Shown piece by piece: positions 24,252 through 34,315 of a DNA stretch of 64,000 bases. A program made the position numbers and the translations under genes. Each line of letters begins with the position of its first letter. The stretch's first letter is position 1. A model generated the notes under the pieces. That model made no database searches. It was not told where the DNA came from and worked only from the letters and a program-made list of their open reading frames with translations. Origin of the DNA: JACRCT01 sp049841135 (lineage in GTDB: Bacteria; Myxococcota; Myxococcia; Myxococcales; UBA5297); assembly GCA_049841135.1 (NCBI GenBank), contig JASGHK010000004.1:1116001-1180000 (forward strand), read 5' to 3'.

Positions 24252-27200
24252 ATGCCGCGCTACGAATTCCAAGAGGGTGGCTCCAGCAAGTTCTGGGAGA
24301 TCGAGCTCCAGGGTTCGAACCTCACCGTGAGCTGGGGCCGCATCGGCACCCAAGGCCAGACGCAGCTCAAGACGCTCGGCAGCCCCCAGAAGGCGCAGGC
24401 CGAGCACGACAAACTCGTGCGCGAGAAGACCGCCAAGGGCTACCGGCTCGCCAGTGCTGCCTCGACCGCAAAGGCGCCCTCGCCCGCGATGGCGCCCGCC
24501 CCCGCCACCTCGGCTGCCCCCGCAGCCTCGGATGGCGTCATCGGGCTGGCGTGGACCGACTCCGCCCGCCGCAAGGTGCACCCGCGCCAGGGCACCGGCT
24601 ACCGCGCCCCGAAGATCGACCTCGACAAGAAGTTCCAGAAGGTCAGCGGCCGCTTCTCCGGGGCGGAGGCCGCCTGGAAGGCCGCGACCCAGAAGGCGCC
24701 TGCCGAGCTTCCGAGCGCTGCTCGACCCGATGCGCGGCCGCCTGACCGCGAAGAAGCCGTCGCCGCCGCTGCAGGTCGACGAAGAGGCCCTGGGCGCGGT
24801 GATGCTGGCGATGGAGTACGGGCCGCAAGCCGACGACTTCGTCGACTACTGGGTCGGTGCCATGGGGGTCGGCTTCGCGGTCGACGTGCTGGTTACTTCC
24901 TGGTCCTTCGACCAGGACCAGGACTTCGCGGCTCGTGGGCCCGTTCGCAGGAAGCAGCCGGACAGCGAAGCCTTCCGCTATGGGCGGACCTACGGCTGGC
25001 GCGTCCTGCGCCGGCACCTGGCCGCGGCCGAACCGGCGGCCTATGCCCAGGCGCTCGAGGTCGCCCGTCGCCACTGGCGGGGCGCCCCCGCGGCGCTCAA
25101 GGCCGGCCTCGCCTACCTGTTCCCGACCGAGACCGCGTGGAGCCGCGAAGCAGCCGAGGAGCACCTCGTCGGCAACCTCCCGGCCCACGCCCCCATCCTT
25201 CTGGGCTCCGTCTCCGACCCGGCCCTGGCCGAGCGGATCGCGGCCGCCCTGAGCGCCTACCACCTCAACGCGACCCTGTGCGACACGCCGGCCCAGGAGT
25301 ACGCCTTCACGCTGGTGGACGCACTGGGCGCGGGCGCCCTCGGTCCCCTTCGCAAGCTGTTCGCGATCTCGACCGGCGCGGCTGAGCGCCGCGCGTTCGC
25401 GGAGGCCCTCGCGCAGCTCGAGTGCCGCGAGGTGGCCGACCTCTTCCGCCCGCTGGTCGACGACAAGCATCTCCGCGGCATCGTCTCCGAGTACTTCGTC
25501 AGGCACCCTGAGCTCGCCCAGCAGGCGCTGACGTCCACCCCTGCCGCCAAGGGCGCGACGGCCCGAGTCGCCCAGGCGGTCCTCGAGACCGCCACCGCCG
25601 GGTCGGCGGCTCTAGCCGAAGAGGCGCCGGCCCGCGCCCTGCCGCGCGTGCTCGCCTCCCCGCCCTGGCTCGCCAAGGTGAAGGCCGCCGCACCGAAGGT
25701 CGTTCAAGGGCTCGAGGCTCCCAGGTACGAGGAGCGCATCGAGTGGGCCGCCGGCGAGCAGAAGGAGTTCGCCAGGCGGTTCGCCGACAACCCGAAGAAC
25801 GTCGATTGGGCGATGAAGGAGATTGACCAGCGAATCCGGTCGAGCGGGGAGGTGAACTTCTTCTTCCTGCTGCAGCTGCAGCCCGCGGCCATCGCCGAGC
25901 GCATCCTCCGGTTCCCACCCTCCTCCTGGTACAACCCCGACCCGCGCGAGCTCCTCGAGTTCGTGGCCGCCGCCGGACTCGACAGCCTGCCCGCGCTGCT
26001 CCACCTCGCCGGCGGCGCGCCGCAGCAGGCGCTCGAGGTCCTGGCGAAGTTCGACTCGCCCCGCGTCGCGCCCGCCTTCGCGGACGCGCTCGTGCGCCTC
26101 AAGAAGGCCAAGCCGTTCGCCGAGCGATGGCTGTCGGCGCACCCGCGGGCCGCCGCGCTGGGCCTGCTGCCCGTGGCGATCGGCGCCCCCGGCAAGGCGC
26201 GCGACGCCGCGGGCCACGCGCTGCGCTGGCTCGCCGCACGCGGCCATGGCGAGCTCGTCGCCCAGGCAGCGCGCGAGCTGGGAGCCGAGGCCGCGGACGC
26301 CGCCCAGGAGGTCCTCGCCCAGGATCCGCTCCTGCTGCTCCCGGCCCGCCTGCCCAAGCTGCCCACCTTCTTCCGGCCCGAGGCCCTGCCCCGTCCACGC
26401 CTGAGCTCGGGAGCCGCCCTGCCGCTGCCCGCGGTGGAGGCCTCGGGGACGATGCTCGCCATATCGACGGCGGACGCGCCCTACGCCGGCCTCGGCGAAG
26501 TGGTCTCGGCCTGCGACCACCGCAGCTTGTCGGACTTCGCCTGGGAGCTCACCCAGGCCTGGCTGCGCGCCGGAGCACCGGCCAAGGAGTCCTGGGCGCT
26601 CCTGGCGCTGGGGCACCTGGGCGACGACGAGGCCGCCCGCCGGCTCACGCCGCTCATCCGCGCCTGGCCCGGCGAAGGCGGCAACGCCCGTGCGGTGCTC
26701 GGCCTCGAGGTGCTGGCCCTCATCGGCACCGACCTCGCGCTCGTCCACCTCAACGGCATCGCCCTGCGCGTGAAGTTCAAGGCGCTGCAGGATAAGGCCC
26801 GCGAGAAGATCCGGCAGATCGCCGAGAGTCGCGGCTTGACCGAGGAGGAGCTGGGCGACCGCCTCGCGCCGGACCTTGGGCTCGATGCGGACGGCTCGCG
26901 CGTCCTCGACTTCGGGCCGCGCCGCTTCCGCGTCGGCTTCGACGAGGCGCTCCGGCCCTTCGTCCTCGACTCGGACGGCCATCGGCTGGACGAGCTGCCC
27001 AAGCCGGCCAAGGCGGACGACCCCGCCACGGCCGCCGCTGCCAGCGAGACCTGGAAGGCCCTCAAGAAGGACGTCCGCTCCATCGCCACGGATCAGGTCC
27101 TGCGCCTCGAGCGCGCCATGTGCGCCCAGCGCCGCTGGAGCGCCGGCAGCTGGCGCGCGCTGCTCCTTGACCACCCGCTGCTCACGCACCTCGTGCGCCG

Positions 27201-27768
27201 CCTGGTGTGGGGCGTCTTCGACTCGAAGGGAGACCTCGGGGGCAGCTTCCGGGTGGCGGAGGACCGCAGCCTCGCCGGGCCGAAGGACTCGGTGTTCCCG
27301 CTTCCGGGCGATGCCGTGGTCGGGATCGCCCACCCCCTCGAGCTGGGAGACTCGGCCGAGCCCTGGAGCCGCCTCTTCGCCGACTACCAGCTCCTCCAGC
27401 CCTTCCCGCAGCTGGGCCGGCGCAGCTTCGCCATCGCCTCGGCGGAGAAGGGTGCGACCGCGCTCCAGCGGGCCGAGGGCCGCAAGGTCGGGGTGGGCCA
27501 GGTGCTCGGCCTGGAGAAGCACGGCTGGCGCAAGGCACCTGCCCATGACGGCGGCGTCTCCACCGAGCTGACCAAGGCGCTCCCAGGGGGACTGCGTGCC
27601 GTGTTGCCGCTCGACCCTGGCCTCTTCTTGGCGGGTCCACGCGAGACGCCCGAGCAGACCCTCGGACCGGTGAGCGTCGTGGACGGCTCCGGCGCCCCCT
27701 GCCCCCTCGGCGCCCTCGCCCCCGTGACGTTCAGCGAGCTCGTCTTCGACCTCGACGGGCTCTCGTAG
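24252..27768 (+). CDS. WGR and DUF4132 domain protein (MolR-like), frameshifted
   Basis: The start MPRYEFQEGGSSKFWEIEL leads straight into a WGR domain (LTVSWGRIGTQGQTQLK, residues about 25-75). An Ala/Pro linker follows. Near 24695-24700 the frame breaks; inserting two bases in ggcgcc restores QKARLPSFRALLDPM and a protein of about 1,172 residues. The middle is a long helical HEAT-like region. The C-terminal 300 residues carry a DUF4132 region (RRWSAGSWRALLLDHPLL, then LVRRLVWGVFD), as in E. coli MolR/YehI. The WGR domain is a nucleic-acid or PARP-associated module; the function of the whole is not established. The rest of the frame is clean, so an indel error is more likely than a dead gene. 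Confidence 0.75.
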
Positions 27769-27860
27769 CGGACTCCTCCTCGGATGCTCGAGTCCTGGCA
27801 TCGAGCGAAGGGCGCCCGCTGGAAACGCGGGCCCCGAAGCTGTTAGCACTACGGGCACCG

Positions 27861-28820
27861 ATGACCGCCGCTCGCCGCCGCACGCTCGCCGCCCTGCTCG
27901 CCGCCCTGACGGCCGTCCCGTTGGTCTACGCGACGAGCGGCTGCAACGTCGTGCGCCTGCAGCAGGGGCGGCTGGAGTCGCGCCTGGCGGAGGCGGGGCT
28001 GCTGGCGCACGTCGAGCCGATGGGCGAGGCGACCGTGCGCTACTGGGACGGTGGGAAAGGCCCGCCCCTCCTGCTCGTCCACGGCTTTGGTGCGGAAGCG
28101 GTCTGGCAGTGGACCGACCAGGTCGAGGCCTTCTCGGGGGCCTACCGGGTCATCGTCCCCGACCTGCTCTGGTTCGGCGGCTCGTCGTCGACCGAGCGCG
28201 ACTTCTCGCTCGAACACCAGGTGCGGATGCTCGTGGCGCTGCTCGACAAGCTGGGCGAGCAGCAGGTGGACGTGGTGGGCATCTCCTACGGCGGCTTCGC
28301 GGCCTACGAGCTGGCCCACCTGCACCCCGAGCGCGTGCGCAAGCTGGTCATCGTCGACAGCCCGGGCTGCGCCTACCAGCGCGCCGACTACGACGCCCTG
28401 CTGCAGCGCTTCGGCGTCGCCCGCTCCGCGGACCTGTTCATCCCCAGCGACGAGGTGGGCGTGGGCAAGCTGATGGACCTGGCCTACTTCGACCCGCCCT
28501 GGACGCCGGAGTTCGCGCGGCGGCAGGTGCTCACCGAGCTCTACGCGCAGTTCCGCGAGGAGAAGAAGCAGCTGCTCGAGGTGCTGGTGCAGTCGATGGA
28601 CACGCGGCCAGACTGCTCGGTCGCGCCGCGCATCCCCGCGCTGGTCGTCTGGGGGCGCGAGGACGGCGTCTTCCCGCTGGCCATCGGCGAGCGGCTGGCC
28701 AAGGGGCTGGGCTCGACGGCGCGGCTGGAGGTGATCGACCGTGCCCGGCACGCGCCCAACCTCGAGCACCCTGCCCGCTTCAACGAGCTGATCCGCGCGT
28801 TCCTCGACGCCAAGCCCTGA
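27861..28820 (+). CDS. Alpha/beta hydrolase, membrane-anchored or exported
   Basis: 319 residues. The N-terminus (RRRTLAALLAALTAVPLVYATSGC) looks like a signal peptide with a possible lipobox TSGC at residue 28. The hydrolase fold follows: oxyanion motif LLVHGFGA, nucleophile elbow GISYGG (Ser142), acid in VVWGREDGVF and catalytic His in ARHAPNLEHP. This is the layout of epoxide-hydrolase or lipase-like alpha/beta hydrolases. The substrate is unknown. No ribosome binding site is obvious before ATG 27861. It has no partner gene. Confidence 0.75.
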   Translation: MTAARRRTLAALLAALTAVPLVYATSGCNVVRLQQGRLESRLAEAGLLAHVEPMGEATVRYWDGGKGPPLLLVHGFGAEAVWQWTDQVEAFSGAYRVIVPDLLWFGGSSSTERDFSLEHQVRMLVALLDKLGEQQVDVVGISYGGFAAYELAHLHPERVRKLVIVDSPGCAYQRADYDALLQRFGVARSADLFIPSDEVGVGKLMDLAYFDPPWTPEFARRQVLTELYAQFREEKKQLLEVLVQSMDTRPDCSVAPRIPALVVWGREDGVFPLAIGERLAKGLGSTARLEVIDRARHAPNLEHPARFNELIRAFLDAKP

Positions 28821-28936
28821 CGGCCAACACGGACAGACGCCGGCAGGGTCTCTGGACGGCCAGCGCGTTGCCAGTGGTGGACGCGGTGGACGGAGTCGAC
28901 ACGGTGGACGTCGTGGACTGAGGTGATGCGATCCCT

Positions 28937-29620
28937 TCACAACCTTGCGGCGGCGCCCGCCAGCGCCAAATTCACGTCCTTCGAGATCACCTCGCCGTGA
29001 CCGACGACGAGATGCCGAAGATCGTCCCGGCGGGACTGCGCCTCGAGGTACTCGTGGAAGGCCTTCCGGTCCTTGAGCAGGAACAGCCGCCCGAGCGGGC
29101 TCATGTGGAGCGGGCCCGCGGAGCCCATCAGGCGGGTGATCAGGCCGGCCTTCTCGCGGGGGATGTTGAACAACGCGTCCGAGAACACCAGCGACTCGCC
29201 GCCCTCCGGGTGCTGAACCCTGCCGACCATCTCCGCCCGGGCCACGCCGGGAATCGGCTCGACCACGACTCCCGCCGGCGCCATCGAGGGCTCGAACTCG
29301 ACCATGCCCTTCCAGCGGAGCTTCTGGACCGTCGCGCGCGAGCCGCACAGCCGCGCCTTCGGATAGCGCTGGGCGAAGCGCTCTCCGTCGAAGTCGTGGA
29401 GATAGCTGGGGACGAAGATGACGGCGACCGGGCCCAGCGCGTCGAGCTGGGCGAAGGTCGGCTCGTCGAGCCAGAGGTCGTCATAGAGCAGCAGCGCGCC
29501 GTCCCGGCCGCGCGCCACCGACATCTTGCGGTCCAGGCCCTGCGACGTCGGGGCGGTGACGACCCAGAGGTTGGAGGCCAGCTGGGTCAGCGGGCCGTGC
29601 GGGAAAGTGGTGATGGCCAT
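28937..29620 (-). CDS. DUF4336-like metallo-beta-lactamase-fold protein
   Basis: 227 residues. The pattern NLWVVTAPTS, then LLLYDDLWLDEPT and SYLHDFDGERFAQRYPKARL, and VVGHGEVI near the C-terminus, is that of DUF4336 proteins. These resemble metallo-beta-lactamase folds; the canonical HxHxDH is not seen here (only SYLHDFDGE). It is cytosolic, with no signal peptide. It lies just downstream of tex on the same strand (37-nt gap) and could be read through from it. Function unknown. Confidence 0.6.
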   Translation of the reverse strand: MAITTFPHGPLTQLASNLWVVTAPTSQGLDRKMSVARGRDGALLLYDDLWLDEPTFAQLDALGPVAVIFVPSYLHDFDGERFAQRYPKARLCGSRATVQKLRWKGMVEFEPSMAPAGVVVEPIPGVARAEMVGRVQHPEGGESLVFSDALFNIPREKAGLITRLMGSAGPLHMSPLGRLFLLKDRKAFHEYLEAQSRRDDLRHLVVGHGEVISKDVNLALAGAAARL

Positions 29621-29657
29621 GGCCTAGGGTTAGCGCTCCGGGCCACCGCCCGCCTGC

Positions 29658-31934
29658 CTACTTCTTGAGCTTCGCGAACGGATTGTTGAACGGCTGCTGT
29701 TGCTGCTTGGAAGCCGTCGGAGCGCTCGGGGCCGGCCTCGACGACTGCTGCTGCTGCGGCGGCGGCGGCCCCCCCGCGCCCTTGTCCTTCTCCAGAAGCG
29801 CCCGCACCGACAGGCCCATCCGCCGGCGCTCGAGATCGACCGAGACGACCTTGACCGTGAGCTTGTCGCCGACCTTCGCCACCTCGTTCGGGTCCTTCAC
29901 GAACTTGGCGGCCAACTGCGAGACGTGCACCAGGCCGTCCTGGTGGACGCCCACGTCGACGAAGGCGCCGAAGGCGGTGACGTTGGTGACCACGCCCTGC
30001 AGGACCATGCCCTCCTTGACGTCCTCGAGCCGGCTGACGTCGTCGCGGAAGGCGGGCGGCGTGAAGTCGCCGCGCGGGTCGCGGCCCGGCTTCTCCAGCT
30101 CCGAGAGGATGTCCTTGAGGGTCGGCTCGCCCAGCTCGCCCTCGGCATAGCGGCGCCAGTCGATGGTCCGCACCGCCGCGGCGTTGCCCACGAGCTTGGC
30201 CACCGGCACGCCCAGGTCCTTGGCCATCTTCTCGACGACCTCGTAGCGCTCGGGGTGGACGGCGCTGTCGTCGAGCGGGTCGCCGCCGCGCACGCGCAGG
30301 AAGCCCGCGGCCTGCTCAAAGGTCTTGGGGCCCAGGCCGGAGACCTTGCGCAGCGCGGCGCGGCTGTCGAAGCGGCCCTTCTTCTCGCGGTGGGCGACGA
30401 TCTTCTTGGCCACCGACGGCCCGATGCCCGAGACGTGCTCGAGCAGCTGAACCGACGCAGTGTTGACGTCGACGCCTACCGCGTTGACGCAGCGATCCAC
30501 CACCTCGCCCAGCTTCTTGGCCAGCAGCCCCTCCTCGATGTCGTGCTGGTACTGCCCGACGCCGATGCTCTTGGGGTCGATCTTCACCAGCTCGGCCAAG
30601 GGGTCCTGCAGGCGCCGGCCGATGGAGACCGCGCCGCGCAGCGAGACGTCCAGCTCGGGGAACTCCTCGCGGGCGATCTCCGAAGCGGAGTAGACCGAGG
30701 CCCCCTGCTCGCTGACCGAGACGATGGGGATCTTGAGGTCGAGCGCCTTGAGCACCTCGCGCACGAACGTCTCGGCCTCGCGGGCCCCGGTGCCGTTGCC
30801 GGTGGCGATGAGATCCGGCTTGAGCTTCTTGAGCAGCGCCGCGAGCTGGGAGGCGGCCTCGGCGCGCTCGCCGGCGCTCTTCTCGGTGTAGAGCGTCGTG
30901 GTGCCCAGCACCTTGCCGGTGCCATCCAGGGCCGCGAGCTTGACGCCGGTGCGCAGGCCGGGGTCGAGCGCCACCACCGACTTGTTCCCGGCGGGCGGGG
31001 CGAGCAGCAGGTGGCGCAGGTTCTGGCCGAAGACCTCGGTCGCCTCGCGGTCGGCCTTGGCCTTCAGCTCGGCGCGCAGCTCGGACTCCAGCGAGGGCCC
31101 CAGCAGCCGGTCCCAGCCGTCCTGCACCGCTTCGGAGAGCTCGCGCGCCCAGGGCGAGGCCTTCCTGGTGACCACGCGCGAGGAGAGCCCGGCGACGATC
31201 CCCTCGTCGGGGAAGGCCAGCTTGACCTTGAGCACGTCCTCGGCCTCGCCGCGCAGCATCGCCAGGACGCGGTGGCCGGCCGCCTTGGAGAGCGGCTCCT
31301 GGTAGTCGTACCAGGACTCGAACTTGGTCCTCTCGTCCTTCTTGGCCTTGGTGACCTTGCTCGTCAGCTCGCCCTTGCCGCTGGCCACGGTGCGCGCGAA
31401 CGAGCGCAGCCCGGCGTCCTCGGCCACGCGCTCGGCGCAGATGTCGCGGGCGCCGGCGAGCGCCGCGGCGGCGTCGGGGACCTCCTTGTCCGGCGCCACG
31501 AACTTCGCGGCAAGCGCGTCGGCGCTGCCCTGCCCGTCCTGCTTCCACATCAGGTCGGCCAGCGGCTCGAGGCCCCGCTCGCGGGCGATGAGCGCGCGGG
31601 TGCGGCGCTTGGGCTTGTACGGGAGGTAGAGGTCCTCGAGCTCGGACTTGGTCGTCGCCGCTTCGATCTTCTTGCGCAGCTCCGGCGTGAGCTTCCCCTG
31701 CTCCTCGATGGACGAGAGGATGGTGGCGCGCCGGTCGGCGAAGGCCTGGCGCTCCTCGGACTGGTCGAAGACCGCCTGGATCTGGACCTCGTCGAGGCCG
31801 CCGGTCGCTTCCTTGCGATAGCGGGCGATGAACGGGACGGTGGCGCCATCCTCTTTGAGGGCGAGCGTGCGCTCGACTTGCTCGGGGCGGATGTTGAGGT
31901 CGCGGGCGATTTCGTTGGCGAAGGAGGTCGACAT
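29658..31934 (-). CDS. tex: Tex-family RNA-binding transcription accessory protein
   Basis: 758 residues, the usual Tex length. The N-terminal Tex domain contains VPFIARYRKEATGGLDE and DLYLPYKPKRRTRA. A YqgF-like RNase H domain follows (VVALDPGLRTGVKLA), then helix-hairpin-helix motifs (SVQLLEHVSGIGPSVAKKIV; LRKVSGLGPKTFEQAAGFLR). An S1 domain comes next (GMVLQGVVTNVTAFGAFVDV, DGLVHVSQL). The tail is Gln/Pro-rich (about 60 residues with two poly-Q runs). AGGAGG stands upstream of ATG 31934. Tex binds RNA and affects transcription and ribosome-associated processes in other bacteria. Confidence 0.95.
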   Translation of the reverse strand: MSTSFANEIARDLNIRPEQVERTLALKEDGATVPFIARYRKEATGGLDEVQIQAVFDQSEERQAFADRRATILSSIEEQGKLTPELRKKIEAATTKSELEDLYLPYKPKRRTRALIARERGLEPLADLMWKQDGQGSADALAAKFVAPDKEVPDAAAALAGARDICAERVAEDAGLRSFARTVASGKGELTSKVTKAKKDERTKFESWYDYQEPLSKAAGHRVLAMLRGEAEDVLKVKLAFPDEGIVAGLSSRVVTRKASPWARELSEAVQDGWDRLLGPSLESELRAELKAKADREATEVFGQNLRHLLLAPPAGNKSVVALDPGLRTGVKLAALDGTGKVLGTTTLYTEKSAGERAEAASQLAALLKKLKPDLIATGNGTGAREAETFVREVLKALDLKIPIVSVSEQGASVYSASEIAREEFPELDVSLRGAVSIGRRLQDPLAELVKIDPKSIGVGQYQHDIEEGLLAKKLGEVVDRCVNAVGVDVNTASVQLLEHVSGIGPSVAKKIVAHREKKGRFDSRAALRKVSGLGPKTFEQAAGFLRVRGGDPLDDSAVHPERYEVVEKMAKDLGVPVAKLVGNAAAVRTIDWRRYAEGELGEPTLKDILSELEKPGRDPRGDFTPPAFRDDVSRLEDVKEGMVLQGVVTNVTAFGAFVDVGVHQDGLVHVSQLAAKFVKDPNEVAKVGDKLTVKVVSVDLERRRMGLSVRALLEKDKGAGGPPPPQQQQSSRPAPSAPTASKQQQQPFNNPFAKLKK

Positions 31935-32555
31935 GGGCCGGGAACCTACCCGATGGGGCCGACATTTCCAGTGGGTGGATTGCGCGCGACGCGCTCGGCG
32001 GCCTCTCCCCTGCCCAGAACTGAGGATTTAGGACGGCCGTACATCCCGACGTGTAGTACCCGGCCTCTGCGCCGGGGGCATCCGCCGATACTGAGCATCC
32101 AAGGCGCGCCGGACGTCGTCGCCAGCGCGCCTCGGACCGACAGGTCGAAAGGTGCTCCCGGCGCGGAGGCCGGGTACTACACGTCTCCGCCAGCGCGCCT
32201 CGGACCGACAGGTCGAAAGATGCTCCCGGCGCGGAGGCCGGCGCGGAGGCCGGGTACTACACGTCTCCGCCAGCGCGCCTCGGACCGACAGGTCGAAAGG
32301 TGCTCCCGGCGCGGAGGCCGGGTACTACACGTCTCCGCCAGCGCGCCTCGGACCGACAGGTCGAAAGGTGCTCCCGGCGCGGAGGCCGGGTACTACACGT
32401 CGTCGACGCCTCTTTCGCCGGATTCCTGGGTGAAATGGCGCTGGCCGCCCTGCACCGCCTTCCCCACCTGTCGGTCTTCACGGGCGACACCAGCCGCCTC
32501 CCGCGATTACCATGCGTGCGCACTCCGGCACGCGGGCGGGGAGGTTCGAGCCGGC
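31935..32555. other. 620-bp intergenic region with repeat array
   Basis: No gene is supported here. Most of it is occupied by the tandem array at 32121-32404 and an inverted partial copy at 32048-32076. Open frames through it exist in several phases only because the repeat unit is GC-rich. The tex and sirtuin promoters must both lie in this gap. Confidence 0.6.
32048..32404. repeat. 68-bp tandem repeat (four units) with inverted partial copy
   Basis: Units begin GCCAGCGCGCCTCGGACCG at 32121, 32189, 32269 and 32337. Spacing is 68, 80 and 68 bp; the 80-bp unit carries an extra 12-bp gcggaggccggc. Each unit ends with cggcgcggaggccgggtac and tacacgtc. An inverted copy of the unit end (gacgtgtagtacccggcct...) lies at 32048-32076, so the array is a large potential hairpin. 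There are no spacers, so it is not a CRISPR. Confidence 0.85.
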
Positions 32556-33401
32556 ATGGACGCCAACCAGATCGATCGCGCGGCCACCGCGGTGAGGCGC
32601 GCCCAGGGCCTGCTCGTCTCCGCCGGCGCGGGGATGGGCGTCGACTCCGGGCTGCCCGACTTCCGCGGCACCGAGGCCTTCTGGGAGTCGTACCCGGCCT
32701 TCGGCAAGCTGCGGCTCGACCTCGCGAAGCTGTCGAACTCGAACTGGTTCCACGAGCAGCCGGAGCTGGCCTGGGGCTTCTACGGCCACCGCCTTCGGCT
32801 CTACCGCGACACTGAGCCGCACCCTGGCTTCGCCCTCCTGCGCAAGTGGATGGAGGCGCGCCCCAAGAAGGGCTTCGTCTTCACCTCCAACCTCGACGGC
32901 CACTTCCAGAAGGCCGGCTTCGACGAGGAGCAGGTCTACGAGGTGCACGGCTCGGTCCACTGGGCGCAGTGCGAAGCGGACTGCGGCGCGGGCATCTTCC
33001 CGGTGACCTTCGACGTGCCGCTCGACTGGGCGACGATGCGCGCCCACGAGGTGCCGCGCTGCCCGGCCTGCGGCGGGCTCGCCCGCCCCAACGTCCTCAT
33101 GACCGGCGACCGGCCCTTCGACGACGGCCGCTCGAGCTTCCAGGCGCTGCGCTTCCACCGCTGGTTCGAGTCCATCGACGGCGAGCTGACCATCGTCGAG
33201 CTGGGAGCCGGGCACGCGGTGCCCACCGTGCGGCAGACGGACGACAAGCTCGCCGAGAGCCCCGTGACCACCCTCATCCGCATCAACCCGGCCGAGCCGC
33301 AAGTGCCCCAGGGCCACATCGGCATCGCCGCCGGCGCGCTCGAGGCGCTCTTGGCCATCGACGCCGTGCTCGGCTCCACCGAGCCTCGCGACCGCGGGTG
33401 A
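32556..33401 (+). CDS. Sir2-family NAD-dependent protein deacylase (sirtuin)
   Basis: 281 residues. The NAD-binding signature is SAGAGMGVDSGLPDFRG. TSNLDGHFQKAGF takes the place of TQNIDGL, and the catalytic His is in EVHGSVHW. A zinc knuckle is formed by CEADC and CPACGG. The residues LMTGDRPFDD and IRINPAEPQVP are where sirtuins bind NAD. The length is typical of a class III/U sirtuin with a slightly longer N-terminus. The start is ATG 32556, since upstream sequence in that frame is repeat array. It removes acyl groups from lysines using NAD; its targets cannot be predicted. Confidence 0.88.
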   Translation: MDANQIDRAATAVRRAQGLLVSAGAGMGVDSGLPDFRGTEAFWESYPAFGKLRLDLAKLSNSNWFHEQPELAWGFYGHRLRLYRDTEPHPGFALLRKWMEARPKKGFVFTSNLDGHFQKAGFDEEQVYEVHGSVHWAQCEADCGAGIFPVTFDVPLDWATMRAHEVPRCPACGGLARPNVLMTGDRPFDDGRSSFQALRFHRWFESIDGELTIVELGAGHAVPTVRQTDDKLAESPVTTLIRINPAEPQVPQGHIGIAAGALEALLAIDAVLGSTEPRDRG

Positions 33402-33409
33402 ATCGGCTG

Positions 33410-34315
33410 CTACGGCGTCGCCGGCGGTCGCAGCGCGCGCACCAGGAACGAGACGACGGCAGCCGTCACCTCCGGCTCCGACTGCTGCAGCCACGCGTGA
33501 TCGCCGTGGGGGAAGATCACCCGCTCCTTCGGATCGCCCGCGGCGACGAAGAGCGCTTCCTGGTCGGCCGGCGGCGCGCGCCAGTCCTCGGCGGCCCCGA
33601 CGAGGAGCAGGGGCGTCGGAGCGATGCCGCCGATCCGCTCGACCGGCCGGACCTTGGCGACGTCCCGGCCCAGCAGCGCCTCGCAGAAGAGGAACGCCGG
33701 CGAGAGCAGCGGCCTCGCGCCGATCCCCACCCAGCGCCGCGTGCGGACGTCGACCGTGTCCTCCAGCCGGGCATAGGAGGCGATGAGCACCACCGCCCCG
33801 GTCCCGCGTAGCCCTTCACCCGCCAGCGCGCCGGCCGCGGCCCCCATCGAGAAGCCGACGTAGGCGATCTTCGCCCGCGCCACACCCCGCTTCTCGACCA
33901 GGTACTGGACCACCACCGGCACGTCGTCCGACTCGATCGCGCCGGCTCCCGTCACCAGGCCCGTGCTGTCGCCGCTCCCGGCGAAGTCGAAGGCGAGGAC
34001 CGCGAAGCCTTCGCGCAGCAGCGCCTCCGCCAGCCGGTCCGCGCGCCGCCGCGACTCGCGGTAGCCATGCCCGTAGACGACCACCGCCCGGCCATCGAGC
34101 GCGCCGTACAGCTCGGCCTTCAAGGTGCCGCCCACCGGCCGCGGGAGGTCGAGCGTCTCGTGGCCGCCCGCTTTGAGCGCCTGCTCGTGCAGCGCCGGCG
34201 GCGTGGGCCGCACCGCGCCGCGCATGTTCAGGCAGAGCATGCCGGCGACCGCCACTTCGCCGAGCAGAGGCGAGACCACCAGCGCCGCCAGCAGCCACTT
34301 CCAGCGCCGGCTCAC
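33410..34315 (-). CDS. Alpha/beta hydrolase with N-terminal membrane anchor
   Basis: 301 residues from GTG 34315, chosen because it overlaps the upstream stop as GTGA; an in-frame start at 34357 would overlap by 46 nt. One N-terminal membrane segment (KWLLAALVVSPLLGEVAVAGML) is followed by the hydrolase fold: VVVYGHGYRESR, nucleophile elbow GFSMGAAAG, an acid in LLVGAAEDWRAP and His in FPHGDHAWLQQSEP. This pattern fits prolyl-oligopeptidase/DUF1749-type serine hydrolases (BAAT-like). The substrate is unknown. Co-translation with the upstream lipoprotein suggests a shared surface role. Confidence 0.75.
   Translation of the reverse strand: MSRRWKWLLAALVVSPLLGEVAVAGMLCLNMRGAVRPTPPALHEQALKAGGHETLDLPRPVGGTLKAELYGALDGRAVVVYGHGYRESRRRADRLAEALLREGFAVLAFDFAGSGDSTGLVTGAGAIESDDVPVVVQYLVEKRGVARAKIAYVGFSMGAAAGALAGEGLRGTGAVVLIASYARLEDTVDVRTRRWVGIGARPLLSPAFLFCEALLGRDVAKVRPVERIGGIAPTPLLLVGAAEDWRAPPADQEALFVAAGDPKERVIFPHGDHAWLQQSEPEVTAAVVSFLVRALRPPATP

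Noticed and set aside
28870..28920. gtggac-rich stretch as a coding extension of the hydrolase
   Set aside because: It lies after the stop at 28820 and is only a short imperfect hexamer repeat without a start or ribosome binding site.
32121..32404. Possible CRISPR array
   Set aside because: Units are contiguous 68-bp tandem repeats with no unique spacers and no cas genes nearby.
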